This document shows positions 13,101 to 23,579 of a stretch of 64,000 nucleotides of DNA, piece after piece. Position numbers and translations under genes: made by a program. Every line of letters begins with the position of its first letter. The stretch's first letter is position 1. This DNA comes from Ciona intestinalis. Lineage: Eukaryota; Chordata; Ascidiacea; Phlebobranchia; Cionidae. Location: assembly GCF_000224145.3 (NCBI RefSeq), contig NC_020168.2, positions 6,429,792 through 6,493,791 on the forward strand, in the 5' to 3' direction. Under the pieces are notes generated by a model. It saw only the letters and a list, made by a program, of their open reading frames with translations, did no database searches and was not told where the DNA came from.

Positions 13101-16100
13101 CCGAAAGTTTAAGTATTACTTCATAAAAGTTGACACTTTTGATTTGTTCATTGGTTTGTAATAAGCTTAAAATAAGCATTTTAATAACTTTCAATAACTA
13201 ATAACAATTTAAATCAGGTCTATAAAATATAATCGTAATCACTAAGTCAACAAAACAACAGTCACCAACACCAAGTATGCATCATAACTGGCTACAACAT
13301 AAGCACACTAAACTCTATTTACACACCAAGTGCATCACACCAGTTAACATCCAAAACAGTTTATCTAAAACACTATAAGATAACTATGAACATGGGAGAC
13401 TAGGGTAAAAAATCACTGGAAACGCATGAAAACAGGTTAACATCCAAATCAGTTATCTTTTATGTGAAATAAGATATCTATGGTCATGAAGAGACTAGCG
13501 TGACAACTTGTGGGAAAGTGATGAAAACAGGTTAACATTCAAAACAGTTAACTTAAGAACGCAGAATGCTCACCTTACAGTTTGTGTTGGGTTCCATCTC
13601 TCCGAGGGTAATTCACCACTTTGTGGGTCATTTACGGGCGAATGTAAGATGGAAATGCAAACCTCACCATTCTGTATACGGGGTAGATGGGTTAGGGATG
13701 TGTAGATGTATGATTTAAAAATTTTAACTTGACAATAAGTAATAGAGTAGATACACCATGTGTCTCTCAGTTTTTGCCTCTCTGCTATATATATATATTT
13801 AGGTTGCAATGAAATGCATTTTCTCAATTTTGTAAATAAACAGGAACTAGAGCAAAACAAAGCATTACCCAAGCTATAAAATGATTTCGAATATGATTTC
13901 ATGATTTATGTGTATCTGTTTGTTAGTTTTAAATAAGCACTACACACTTGGTGCATTGGAAAGTTCAGAGTTGCCCTATTACCACAATAGGAACAGCTCA
14001 TTAATGCAAAATATACAAATATTTTACAGAGCAGTAAACAAGACATATACCGTTGAGAAATAAATGAAGATAACAAAAATCAATACAAGATGTGACTTTG
14101 TACCTCAGGGAACACTCAATGGGTTAAGCAGGCAACCATTTGTGGATTAACAGTGTCTATTAATATGTAATTGGGAAATCGTATTTGTGGATCTAAAAGG
14201 GGTTGAAACAGGGGTGAATGGGAATGTTGGTTTTGACTCTCATACACTGACAACAACAGTATGATAAAGTCTCTCTTGATTNNNNNNNNNNNNNNNNNNN
14301 NNNNNNNNNNNNNNNNNNNNNNNNNNNNNNNNNNNNNNNNNNNNNNNNNNNNNNNNNNNNNNNNNNNNNNNNNNNNNNNNNNNNNNNNNNNNNNNNNNNN
14401 NNNNNNATAAAATATTGCATATTTAATCTTAAATATGATTATTGATTTTTAAAAACATTAAATTACAAATATTTTGTAAATTATTAAATTATTTGTCTGT
14501 TGATTCGTATGTTAAAACCGTTAAGTGTCTATTATTAATTTAATTTGTAACTTGGTGTGACTTATATTATCTATGTTAAAACAAATGCTCAGATTTTTAT
14601 TGCTCTACAAATACAGTACTTTCGTTTAAATTTAACAGATAAAAAACCGCAGCAAAGTAAAGACAGAGATAATAAAACAAAACATGCTGTTAGTTTAGCA
14701 ATAAATTTCGTGAAAGTTTGTTTCAGATTAATTTAACTTTACTGTAAATATTGACTTACCACTGTCGTATTTGCAGTTGGAAGTGCAAATGCCAATCCAT
14801 CTGAAGAGTAAACATAGGAATATTATTTAATGAACAAAAGTGATTAATATAAAGAGATGGCAAATACCTTACGGTAATATATTATGCACAATACCTATAT
14901 ATACATTAATTTGTATTTATTATAAAAAAAATCAGTTCTTCTGCTTTTTTTGCAGATATTGTATATTTTAAGTCTTGGGCAACAAATTTTATGTTGACTT
15001 TATTATAAATAATGACAGTTACCCTAAAGTCTCGCTGCATAGCAGATGAGATGTTTTTTCACTATAAGTTTAAGATATTGAACAATTATGTATTAAAGAA
15101 TTGGCTTTCATTACTTTATGGGTCTATATACTTGTTAACAATACCACCTAAGAGCCCAGATTACTAAAACTCATAAAATGTGACGCAATGACTCAGACAA
15201 AAGCAATCCAACGATTAAAACATTAGTTAATAGTTTACAAAATACTAACTTTTTCTTTTTCTTCTTCTTTTTCCTTGAAGGGCTCGAGCAAGTGATGGAA
15301 ACTTCATCCGTCTTCTTTAGGATCCTTGGAGTTATTTCTCCCGGAAATTCTTCACCTGGCGTTTCATCTTTCTTCTCGACTGGCATCACCACGAACGCTG
15401 CAAAAAATGTTGTGTGTATTTTGAATATGACACCTGGTGTACAACTAAAGATGATGTTTCCCAACTACAATATTATTTTAATGAATTCTAGGTTTTGAAA
15501 TTTAAACGTTTTGTATAATATTTGTTAAATTAGTACATTTGCTTTGATGTAATAGTAATACTATAAAAATATATTTAATTTGTCAAGGTTTAAAATCTCA
15601 TATTCTAAAAGTAATAATTCCAGTGCTATATTAAAAGTTACCACATAATCTATTTTATGTTGGTGAGGTCCATTTCAAGGATCTTGGATATAGACCAGAA
15701 TTGGCAAATTACCTCAGCACCCAGATCTCTGTACCACATATTCTATTATAAGTTGTATAAACACCTGTTGCTGGTTGAATACAATCTGCTGTTATTGGGC
15801 TTTGATCTTGTTGGTTTGTTTCTTTTGCATCATGTGTTGGAGACAAAATGGAAATTTCTGGAGACAAACTTTTAACAGATGCTGAAACATCCTGTGATTT
15901 CAATTCTTGATTAAAATGAATGATTTCTGTGTCATCAACACTTGCAAATGAGTTCACTGTGCATAGTTGGTCATGTTTTGGCAGCTCAAATGGGTCAGAA
16001 ATAGACCCGTCGTATATTTCAGAGTTTATTGTTTCCTGAGAAATCAGTTTCTGTATTTCACTCCCCTCTTTTTCAAATCCGCCAAGTTCCAACTGGCTAA

Positions 16101-16128
16101 CCTGAGTGCTCAATGCTTCAGTTGTCAT
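499..16128 (-). CDS. TTLL6/13: Tubulin polyglutamylase, TTLL6/TTLL13 type
   Basis: Adds glutamate side chains to tubulin tails in axonemes and neurons (family knowledge). Exons in transcript order: 15735-16128 (ATG 16128), 15250-15397, 14760-14800, 8144-8262, 7408-7538, 6861-7011, 6387-6530, 5889-6047, 5435-5587, 4324-4505, 3632-3820, 3128-3299, 2665-2874, then a large exon to 2278 and an exon 499-1155. Phase closes at every junction down to 2665. An acidic Ser/Thr-rich N terminus (about 180 residues) leads to a poly-Lys run, then [37 protein letters not shown] (ATP-grasp), [24 protein letters not shown] and WLLEVNHSPSF (catalytic core), followed by a basic tubulin-binding helix. The 3' end is ambiguous. 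The 1628-2278 frame stops at 1628 after AKRF, giving about 947 residues; a phase-0 donor near codons for NE would be needed to reach 499-1155. On the assembly the gene is interrupted by the foreign block 9602-14281, and the 41-bp exon 3 appears twice. Confidence 0.92.
1628..2278 (-). CDS. Large C-terminal exon of the TTLL gene
   Basis: Starts in phase 0 after the acceptor ending in ggctcag (exon edge 2278) and reads 216 codons to a stop at 1628. It continues directly in phase from exon 2665-2874, which ends NILPQ with donor gtaagt. The sequence is rich in Ser, Lys, Arg, Gln and His and has no recognisable domain; low-complexity tails are usual downstream of the TTLL catalytic core. A donor inside the exon would allow splicing to 499-1155 instead of use of the stop. 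Confidence 0.6.
   Translation of the reverse strand, partial: HYQVGMPLGVCNISSMAIPSHGQKGNVYERRSSLMYGSTLRSGSHHSKTWYMKGMKEKTVKSQIRKSVTASRQNQRPQTNHRLGEKSRNLQFQWKNSNEKHQTHIGDAFSFPTDLGMAWHGGLNSEQRAALDTRALAHLPTHSLSAPNSYMKLKNDSSSVQYRFGRRGQESSSATLPDKYLSLAPSAKNEVRGRLSDQLLLNCGKGKKPGELAKRF
2985..3115. repeat. Dispersed repeat, 'GACTTATCCATGGTTGCCACTC' family
   Basis: About 120 bp. Landmarks are 'tgtggataagcagacatgac', 'ttggttggtttggtcattta', 'tatcctcgtgggtgggaac' and 'gatttatccatggttgcca'. Other copies or parts lie at about 3505-3600, 5620-5720, 9602-9850, 38945-39070, 40650-40860, 50590-50835 and 60775-60910, in both orientations. No coding capacity. Confidence 0.8.
3828..4260. repeat. 71-bp tandem repeat array (about 6 units)
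   Basis: Five nearly identical 71-bp units followed by two decayed ones. Each contains 'aaaagacacccatgttataa', 'cttgacagtgagcataagg' and 'tgcatgaatacaccatgtgt'. It lies in the TTLL intron between exons 3632-3820 and 4324-4505. Because 71 is not a multiple of three, it produces staggered 60-codon spurious frames on the minus strand. The same unit occurs singly at about 5725-5880, 39660-39840, 48985-49080, 51110-51290 and 59055-59280, so the array expanded from a dispersed repeat. Confidence 0.95.
5254..5385. repeat. Dispersed repeat, 'GTTATAACACGGGTGTTCTG' family
   Basis: About 110 bp. Landmarks are 'gaatgtaacttatttatcct', 'gtggcagggcaacgacagtc', 'gttataacacgggtgttctg' and 'caagttaccacgtatgtaac'. 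Further copies lie at about 1170-1290, 28796-28990, 32885-32970, 34596-34700, 42335-42450, 43290-43390, 46165-46265, 46930-47035 and 47630-47720. It is probably a small non-autonomous element; some copies are flanked by repeats of 'gttacattcatt'. Confidence 0.8.
6145..6300 (+). repeat. tRNA-derived SINE fragment
   Basis: An A-box-like 'taacatggttagtggttagg' and B-box-like 'ccaggttcggttt' are followed by 'gtgttcttgggcaagact', the body shared with the clearer SINE at 29278. Diverged copy in a TTLL intron. Confidence 0.6.
7620..7765 (+). repeat. tRNA-derived SINE fragment
   Basis: Carries 'ggtgctgcggcacagttgtt', 'gaggatattggttcaagact' (B-box-like), then 'tgtgggaatatatgcgctta' and 'acacttaacggcaatcgttc', colinear with the SINE copies at 29278 and 30545. 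Old copy in a TTLL intron. Confidence 0.65.
8836..9551. repeat. Assembly duplication block A (copy 1)
   Basis: Nearly identical to 14407-15120, with scattered single-base differences. It includes the 41-bp TTLL exon 3 (9189-9229 here, 14760-14800 there) and its intron flanks. Copy 1 ends at a 50-base N gap (9552-9601) and copy 2 begins directly after a 125-base N gap (14282-14406). The two copies therefore look like the two sides of one sequence that should have been merged. Confidence 0.9.
9189..9229 (-). CDS. Duplicate of TTLL exon 3
   Basis: A 41-bp exon with acceptor and donor (gtaagt), encoding part of [13 protein letters not shown]. It is the same as 14760-14800. Only one copy can be used in an intact TTLL transcript, because two would shift the frame (82 bases). 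It is an assembly or haplotype duplicate rather than a true extra exon. Confidence 0.8.
9552..9601. other. Assembly gap (50 N)
   Basis: A run of N. It separates duplicated block A from a short block whose other copy lies at 50.6-51.1 kb. Confidence 1.
9602..10108. repeat. Assembly duplication block C (copy 1)
   Basis: Matches 50588-51102 at a few percent divergence with indels, including dispersed-repeat units and a non-repetitive stretch beginning 'gccccgtagggtggcgctcg'. It has N gaps on both sides. It is either a displaced allelic contig or a recent segmental copy. No gene was recognised in it. Confidence 0.8.
10109..10608. other. Assembly gap (500 N)
   Basis: A run of N. Any reading frame drawn through it is meaningless. 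Confidence 1.
10609..14281. repeat. Assembly duplication block B (copy 1)
   Basis: Colinear with 16605-20236 at allele-like divergence. It begins right after the 500-N gap and stops right before the 125-N gap, inside the CDC34 intron between exons 2 and 3. It contains the CDC34 exons 3, 4 and 5 and 3' flank again. Copy 1 has about 90 bp extra around 13398-13500, with short indels elsewhere. It is best read as the second haplotype of the CDC34 3' half, wrongly inserted into the TTLL gene. Confidence 0.9.
11752..13671 (-). pseudogene. Partial second copy of CDC34/UBE2R (exons 3-5)
   Basis: Exons 13574-13671, 12339-12473 and 11752-12005 correspond one to one with 19528-19625, 18328-18462 and 17742-17994 of the complete gene, with the same splice sites. 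Exon 5 is one base longer (254 against 253): an extra g near 11863 changes the frame of the acidic tail. One residue in exon 4 differs (KGS here, KGC in the complete gene). Exons 1 and 2 are absent because the block ends at a gap. It is probably the other allele in the wrong place; the extra base could be a sequencing error. Confidence 0.8.
14282..14406. other. Assembly gap (125 N)
   Basis: A run of N between the end of duplicated block B (CDC34 intron 2) and the second copy of block A (TTLL). Confidence 1.
15250..15397 (-). CDS. TTLL exon 2 (acidic stretch then poly-Lys)
   Basis: Part of the TTLL6/13 gene, listed because it fixes the 5' structure. It joins exon 1 in phase 1 (donor gtacag) and exon 3 in phase 2 (donor gttagt). 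It encodes a Glu/Pro-rich segment ending in eight lysines, immediately before the conserved NCKYDSV entry to the TTLL domain. Confidence 0.85.
15735..16128 (-). CDS. TTLL exon 1 with start codon
   Basis: ATG at 16128, 131 codons plus one base, donor gtacag. It encodes an acidic, Ser/Thr/Glu/Gln-rich disordered leader, typical of long TTLL N termini. No coding sequence of this gene is seen upstream; the CDC34 stop lies 1.6 kb away on the same strand. Confidence 0.85.
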
Positions 16129-17741
16129 TTTATCGTCTCAATTATTTGCATTTCATGTACATTTATTAAAATCTTACAATTTCATATCATTCTATATTAC
16201 GCTAACACTATAAAACATACGTTTATTGTTTATTTAACAAATGTAAACATTAACAGTGAGAAAAAAACATAAAATAACGATCTGAAGTAAAATATTTTAA
16301 CACAACTGCGCTGATAACTGTCTTTACAGATACGTGTTTACACTGAGGCTCAATGGGCCGGCCAAGTTAAATATAAATTCCTTTGTAAAATTTTACATTA
16401 AGAACAACAGCGTCCCTTTAGTTGCCAAGTGACTTCAGTTTTAGACTCAAATACGAATCCGGCAGCCTGGCCGTCTCAAGTGGGGACGATTTCTTTCAAA
16501 TATTGATTTACACAGACAAGTCGATGGTTTTCGTTTATCATCGTCGGTGACTAATATACTCACATTAAAGAGATCCTCTTCGAAAAGTAATAAAGCTGTT
16601 TGCTAGAGCAACATATAAATCTGTTTAAAATGGGTCCTAAGCATTTTAGTGACAGTTCTGCAAATATAGGTGACTCGCATGTGACAAAGGGGGGAATTTA
16701 TATTTGCCAAACCATTTTCTCGAGAGTCTTAGACCATACTCGGTATTGACAAACAATTATAGTAAGGTTTCGTAACTCTCCGTGCAAAGTCGTTATTGCG
16801 ATTTCCTATTTTGAAATCGTGGAACTGTTAGAACTTGGGCGTGGTACAAAATGTTAGCTAAACATATTCAACATCCATATACGTCATGCCGACCTCAAAT
16901 TACGAAGCAATCAACAACCCACTTGTTACAACCCTTATCGTTGCCACAATCACGACCACGACATAAGTATACGTTGGGAGTTTTAACTTCATAATATATG
17001 GGTAGGACAAACACTACAGTTACCTGTTTATAGAACTGTGGGGAAAGATGGACCGTTAACACGGAAATTCTATTTCCTAATCGTGATTTTACAATTAACA
17101 ACGCTCTATACGGTTATATACATGTAATATTATCGTGTTTACTACCAAATGAATAGTGATTTCGGGCCAAACATACAACTTGGCTTAAAAAGGCAACTTG
17201 ACAGTGATCAGTTTACCATTATAAATAAACATTCGTTTATAATTTACACAAAAAAAGACTATGCCAGCCAGATGTGTATATCTTAATGCAGCTCAAAGCC
17301 TGTAACTTTGTTATATAAATATCTCCTGCCATGTGTGTTGTTTATTTGTTAAATTATAATTCATACAAGCCAAAATCTTGGGCGTGTGCACAACGAAAAA
17401 CTTCCCATTAGAAACAAGTTAACGATAAAAGCAAGTGTAGATGTGCAACACTGGAGCAAAACGCTCTAAAGAACACACTCAGTGGACATATACCCCACTT
17501 AATTGCTAGCAGCTTGGCTTTGAGGGCAAAAAGTCACCAAGAAATCATTAGGATTCAGAAACGATGTCCATAAATCAGAAGACGAGTGAAAAATTGAAAA
17601 GACAGAAGAATAGAAACTAATTTAACCATCCCCTGTTTAAATAAGAAATGAAAAAAACTTACAATAATTGATCTGAAAGCTAAAATGTTTTGTCCAAAGC
17701 CTTAACCCTTGAATGAGAGCAACCCATACTTTCAGCTTAGT

Positions 17742-20700
17742 CTAATTCTCATCATGTGCGCCGCTATCATCATCCCCATAGTCTTCATTGTCATCATCGT
17801 CATCATATTCGTAATCCTCATTCATCCCATAATCGTCATCTCCGTCATCGTCGTCAAAAAAAATGTCGGTAATATCGTTCGAGGCGGTGGAGTCTTTGCT
17901 TGGTAGGCGTGTCTTGATGCAATACTCTGACACCGTCATAGGAACGACCACGCCCTCTCTCTCCGCATCCTTACGCGAGTCTTGAACTTGTTTCCTAAGG
18001 AGAAATATCAGGTTATTGATTCTATTCTATGTGGGAGAGGTCCCTCATCCTGGAACGCCATGGGTCCTTGGACTTAGGGTTGACCAATCACCCCACCAAA
18101 TGTTAAGGCCCGCCACTTCCCCGAGGGGTTAGGCGACAAGGGCTTTGATGATATTATACCGGAGATCAGATAATTGTGAAAAGAAAAAAAAATAAATGCA
18201 AAAGTATAACATGACTTATAACATGTAATAAAACACAGAAGGTAGGCAGCAAATTCTCTAGATCAAAAAAGTGCAAATACAAAAAAAGGATGACAACACA
18301 TGACTTCTAACAACACTTCACACCCACCTGATTATATCCTCGTATTCTTTATCGCAACCTTTAGAATTCTTCCACCTCCTGTACATGACTGATGCATCCA
18401 CGTTAGCAGGGGAATATGTGTTGGGTTCGTTCAATAGAGATATTACACTCAGTAAAATCGTTCTGTTAGTATAGAATATATGAATTTAAACTATGTTCGC
18501 AATTATATCATATTTTATCACTAAGTTAAAAAGCTCCTGACTGTACAGAGTCCTGACTGTACAATTTTGAGATTCAATCACGTTTTGCATTTTTTCGTAG
18601 AATATTTACATTTACTTGACCACTGTTTTGTTGACACAATGTTTAGATTAGAACTTTAGGTCTATACTGACAGCTAGTTTAGGGCAATTTGGGTTACATT
18701 GCAAAAGTGCACACTCCACACTCATAGTCGGCAAACATAGGGAACCTCATGAATTAATGCGGTGAATGCAATATACTATGGCACTGCTTGTTTATATGGA
18801 CAGCAGGTTAAAGCTGTTCCTGACATAAAACTGGTATTTTGAAACATAAAATCACCCTATACACAATTCTTTGATACTATATTTAAATAAAATATAATCA
18901 AAGATTACTCTTCTTGTTGCTAAGAAAAAGTGGATTGCAATGTCATTTGGTTTCATTTGTAAAGTGCCATATGTTTACTTAATATATAGCAGGGTTATTG
19001 CAACCATGGTTTGAATGTCACTAAGGGAACTGTTGATAAGCACCAAGTCTAAGATATGTATTTAATAAAGGTGAGGCCTTATAGTGCAACATTCCGAAGA
19101 ACTTGGAAGTTAGGCCAAAGTTGGCTCATCACCCCAAAGTTTAAGTATTACTTCATAAAAGTTGACACTTTTGATTTGTTCATTGGTTTGTAATAAGCTT
19201 AAAATAAGCATTTTAATAACTTTCAATAACTAATAACAATTTAAATCAGGTCTTTAAAATATAATTGTAATCACTAAGTCAACAAAACAACAGTCACCAA
19301 CACCAAGTATGCATCATAACTGGCTACAACATAAGCACACTAAACTCTATTTAAATTAACCCATAATGTTAACTTTACACACCAAGTGCATCTTACCATC
19401 CAAAACAGTTTATCTAAAACACTATAAGATAACTATGAACATGGGAGACTAGCGTGACAACTTGTGGGAAACTGATGAAAACAGGTTAACATTCAAAACA
19501 GTTAACTTAAGAACGCAGAATGCTCACCTTACAGTTTGTGTTGGGTTCCATCTCTCCGAGGGTAATTCACCACTTTGTGGGTCATTTACGGGCGAATGTA
19601 AGATGGAAATGCAAACCTCACCATTCTGTATACGGGGTAGATGGGTTAGGGATGTGTAGATGTATGATTTAAAAATTTTAACTTGACAATAAGTAATAGA
19701 GTAGATACACCATGTGTCTCTCAGTTTTTGCCTCTCTGCTATATATATATATTTAGGTTGCAATGAAATGCATTTTCTCAATTTTGTAAATAAACAGGAA
19801 CTAGAGCAAAACAAAGCATTACCCAAGCTATAAAATGATTTCGAATATGATTTCATGATTTATGTGTATCTGTTTGTTAGTTTTAAATAAGCACTACACA
19901 CTTGGTGCATTGGAAAGTTCAGAGTTGCCCTATTACCACAATAGGAACAGCTCATTAATGCAAAATATACAAATATTTTACAGAGCAGTAAACAAGACAT
20001 ATACCGTTGAGAAATAAATGAAGATAACAAAAATCAATACAAGATGTGACTTTGTACCTCAGGGAACACTCAATGGGTTAAGCAGGCAACCATTTGTGGA
20101 TTAACAGTGTCTATTAATATGTAATTGGGAAATCGTATTTGTGGATCTAAAAGGGGTTGAAACAGGGGTGAATGGGAATGTTGGTTTTGACTCTCATACA
20201 CTGACAACAACAGTATGATAAAGGTCTCTCTTGATTTTTAGGAAATATTAAAAAAAAACTTGATAGTTTGTATGGACACCAGCAGACAATAATTACCTCA
20301 TATATATTTGAATGAAACATTTTTGTGATGAATTTGAAAGTGGGAGGTGAGTATGGATAGTCTTGCGGGAATTTTATAATCGCCTGCAGAGAAATAAATG
20401 TTGTTTTAATATAAGGCAAGATTCAATAAAATGGGAAAGCTTAAAACCCACAATCCTGTTATAATTTCGGCTCATAGCATATATTGCTTATGGTAAATGC
20501 AGTGGTGGTAAATCTAGCTTGCCAAAGAAAAACAACAAGGATAAAATTCAGATCAATAATATTAATGATCCAGCAATTTTATTTGTAGTCTGTAAATCAG
20601 AAAAATAGCAAACATGCAGTTTTGGTTAATTTTAAACCCATAACACAGTAAACAGGAAGTTTTTGTGGTTTTTAAATCCACTAAAAAGCTACTAAGCACT

Positions 20701-20922
20701 TTTAAAATTAGTCAAGCTTTGGTCCATAGAAGAATAAAACAGACCTACCCTGAAGTAACCGCCCGCATACAATGTTTCAGGAGGTCCATATAATCCAACT
20801 TTCCACTTGAAGATATCGCTGTCATCTTCCAATGCGATCTTGAATCCTTCCACTGGTTGTTGTTGTAGCTTTTTAAACTCAGACTGCAGAATTTTACTCG
20901 CGCTACTGCTCATTGTAGCCAT
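17742..20922 (-). CDS. UBE2R2: E2 ubiquitin-conjugating enzyme CDC34/UBE2R, complete
   Basis: Charges ubiquitin and builds Lys48 chains with SCF ubiquitin ligases (family knowledge). Exons: 20749-20922 (ATG 20922), 20297-20383, 19528-19625, 18328-18462, 17742-17994. They sum to 747 bases, 248 residues, all phases consistent. The UBC fold reads through [42 protein letters not shown] (active-site Cys in EVCIS), the family-specific acidic-loop region [14 protein letters not shown], and [14 protein letters not shown]. The C-terminal extension ([16 protein letters not shown]) ends in a long Asp/Glu/Tyr tail, as in UBE2R proteins. It is upstream of and codirectional with TTLL, and divergent from NAF1. 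A second partial copy of exons 3-5 sits at 11.75-13.67 kb. Whether it is R1- or R2-like cannot be said. Confidence 0.95.
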
Positions 20923-20935
20923 GACCACCCCAAGG

Positions 20936-20950
20936 AACTTCCTGTAAGAG
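20936..20950 (-). promoter_or_regulatory. 3' splice acceptor just upstream of the CDC34 start
   Basis: Reading the minus strand, 'ctcttacag' ends about 20 bases before the ATG at 20922. No obvious first exon was found in the next 2 kb. It is either the acceptor of a far 5'-UTR exon or, as is common in Ciona, a site for spliced-leader trans-splicing. Confidence 0.55.
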
Positions 20951-23540
20951 TGAATAACAACTTAGGGGCACATTGTTACATAAATAAATGTTCATTTTTG
21001 CATAATTACAAGTACATTTTTGTACATTGCCTTAAAAGCCATGACCACCCAGCAATTTCTTGTCAATAGCTTAAAGATGGATTTCGACCTAAAAATTCAC
21101 TATGCATAATAAAAAATATTAGGAACTCTAGACGGGGCAGGCTAACCACTTTGCTAGGGGCGAACCTTATTCCTTTTGCTAACGCAAAGGTACCGAAACA
21201 AATTCACAAATTCCCGATAATCTACATAAGCAGCAGTGGTTGGTAGCTTTCGACATAAAACATATAATTCCTGGAAATTTAGAGTTTCCAACAAAGAGGT
21301 GCAAAACATAGGTGTCTAGGTTCTTTTAAAAACAAATGCTAATAAATTGTCAAGTAAGATGATGGTTAAATTAAAAACAAAATCTGGTCTGTCTGTCATG
21401 GTATTTGTCAACCTATGTCATAAGAGTAAGAAAGCATAAACTTGTTGGTTATTTTATATCAGTTAACAGTCATGCTAAAACATCTAGATGTATTTGGTTT
21501 TAAAATAACTTAACTCCATTAAGCCACACGTACAAAAGAAACAGCATGACTGGACAATCATGAAAATCCCAACCCCTTTTATCCAACCTTTGTGGTACTA
21601 ATATATTAATAATTAATGCAAATACTGATCATACAAGAAGAACTAACAATCTTGTCACAAAAGATAAAATATCAAAACTGTTTAAGTTAAAGTATAACAA
21701 CTTACAAACTTATAATTTCCTAACAAACTTAGAAAAATTCACAAAACACATTATATTTAAGTAAACCAAACAATTTTATGATAATTAAAAAAATAACAAT
21801 TGCCGAATAATTTTCAAGAAATATAATGATCTTATGGTAAGTGTATTTATTTACCACAAGATAAAATGTATGTTTACAATACAGTCAGCAAGGCATAGTT
21901 AGTTAATTTCTTAGAAACCAACATACCGTATCAGGGACCAGCTCGAATAAGTTTTGCAGAAATCAAACAATTAAATATAAATCATTCAGTGCTCTATCAG
22001 TGAAGTTTATACTTCTGTAAAAAAATATGAAACTCTTAGTTGTTCTACACTTCCACACAATTATGTTCTTAGTTTTATAGCATAATAAAAAAGGGGAAAA
22101 TATTTGTTTACAAATGTACATTATGTTTTTTAAAGTAGTTAAATATTTTAGTATTAAAAATGCATTTCCAAAGTATCATATGATTAGTAATTTGACCATT
22201 TCAAGACCTGATTCTTTAGTGATAAAATCTGTTAAAAATATTTGTAGTTTTGGAAAACTTGTGATTTAGTGTTGAATACCAATCACAAGTTCTGCAATCA
22301 AGTATTTATATCCCATTGACCCTATATTCTATACTCTAGAGGCAAGCACTTTAATCACTGTGCCACAGCGCTGGGACGCTGGATGTGTTTCTTTAACTAC
22401 ACTTTTGTTGCATTAAAAGATATAAATACTAGTGTGGAAACTGGAAAGGGTATACTGTATCTTTACCAAATCAAAATTTTACCGTCTCAGTATAAAAATA
22501 CTGTACACGGTATCTTATATAAGGTCTAATACGATGACCGCATAGACAGTATGTGTTGATATCAATATTGTAAGTAATAAAACATGAGGCATTATTATAC
22601 CTATTGACTTCAGTAAAGGTTGTGTGACACAATAAAACATTAAAAGGAAACAGCAATATTGAATTGCTAATATATTTTACACAAAAGTGTATAATCACTG
22701 CGACGCCAATAAGATTAATCTTTGTTTAAAGTTCATGTATTTTATATATGTAATTTATCATTCTTGTCTAAACATACGCTACTTCTTTGGAAGAAATTAA
22801 ATAATTAATCAAAGCTAAGCGTGAAAATACACATTTTTACAAAGTCCACGCTAAATCTTATTTATACAAACCAAAATGATAGATTTCCTGACCAAAATGT
22901 CGCCAAATCTTCCCGTTTCTATTGTAAGTGCACTATTAGTCAGTCAGCTGTTTCTATTCACACCTATCTGTTCTTAACCGAAGCAAACCAAGAATGATGT
23001 AGTTTTATTTCATGAAACGTTGTGAAGTTTATAAACAAAGACTAACGTAATTTTATGACCTAGTAACGAAATATAAATATGGAAACAATTCTTTTAATAG
23101 TAATTGCCCAAAAATTGTATAGTTTTAACTAAAAATGCTATCTAACTGTTTCTAATGTACAAATCTGGGACATAAAGTAATTAAATGACCAAAATTCCTC
23201 AAATGCAGATTGTATCGGTTTTGAAATTTTAAGACCAATAAAGTAAAGGTTACATCAATATTTTTCAGACATTTTACGATCTGAATTAAATTCCTGTTCG
23301 TAACTTTTACCACAAAAATCATAGTACCCTAAAATCAATGACCCGTGACGGTTAGGGCAATTTTGATTGGCTAGTGGGTTTGTTTATTTGACGAAGCCAC
23401 ATGTGTTGAAAGCGAGCGTGATCGTTGTGTTTTGTAGATTGTGCATGTTGTTTGCTTGGTTTATAACGTTTTAATTTAGCCATTGAAAGATACAATATAT
23501 TGTAGACATTACTAGTTATTATGAAATTTTACCGTTTTAT
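20950..23540. other. Intergenic region between divergent CDC34 and NAF1
   Basis: AT-rich. It has a reversed tRNA-SINE fragment near 22320-22385 ('gtgccacagcgctgg') and a related short piece near 21130-21180. No convincing exon on either strand. It should contain the promoters of both genes. Confidence 0.6.
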
Positions 23541-23546
23541 TGCAGA
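23535..23546 (+). promoter_or_regulatory. 3' splice acceptor upstream of the NAF1 start
   Basis: 'gttttattgcag' ends at 23545, 34 bases before the ATG. It is a good acceptor with no evident partner exon nearby, so it is a candidate trans-splice site or the end of a 5'-UTR intron. Confidence 0.55.
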
Positions 23547-23579
23547 ATAGGTGTATACTACATACTACACCGTGTAGTA

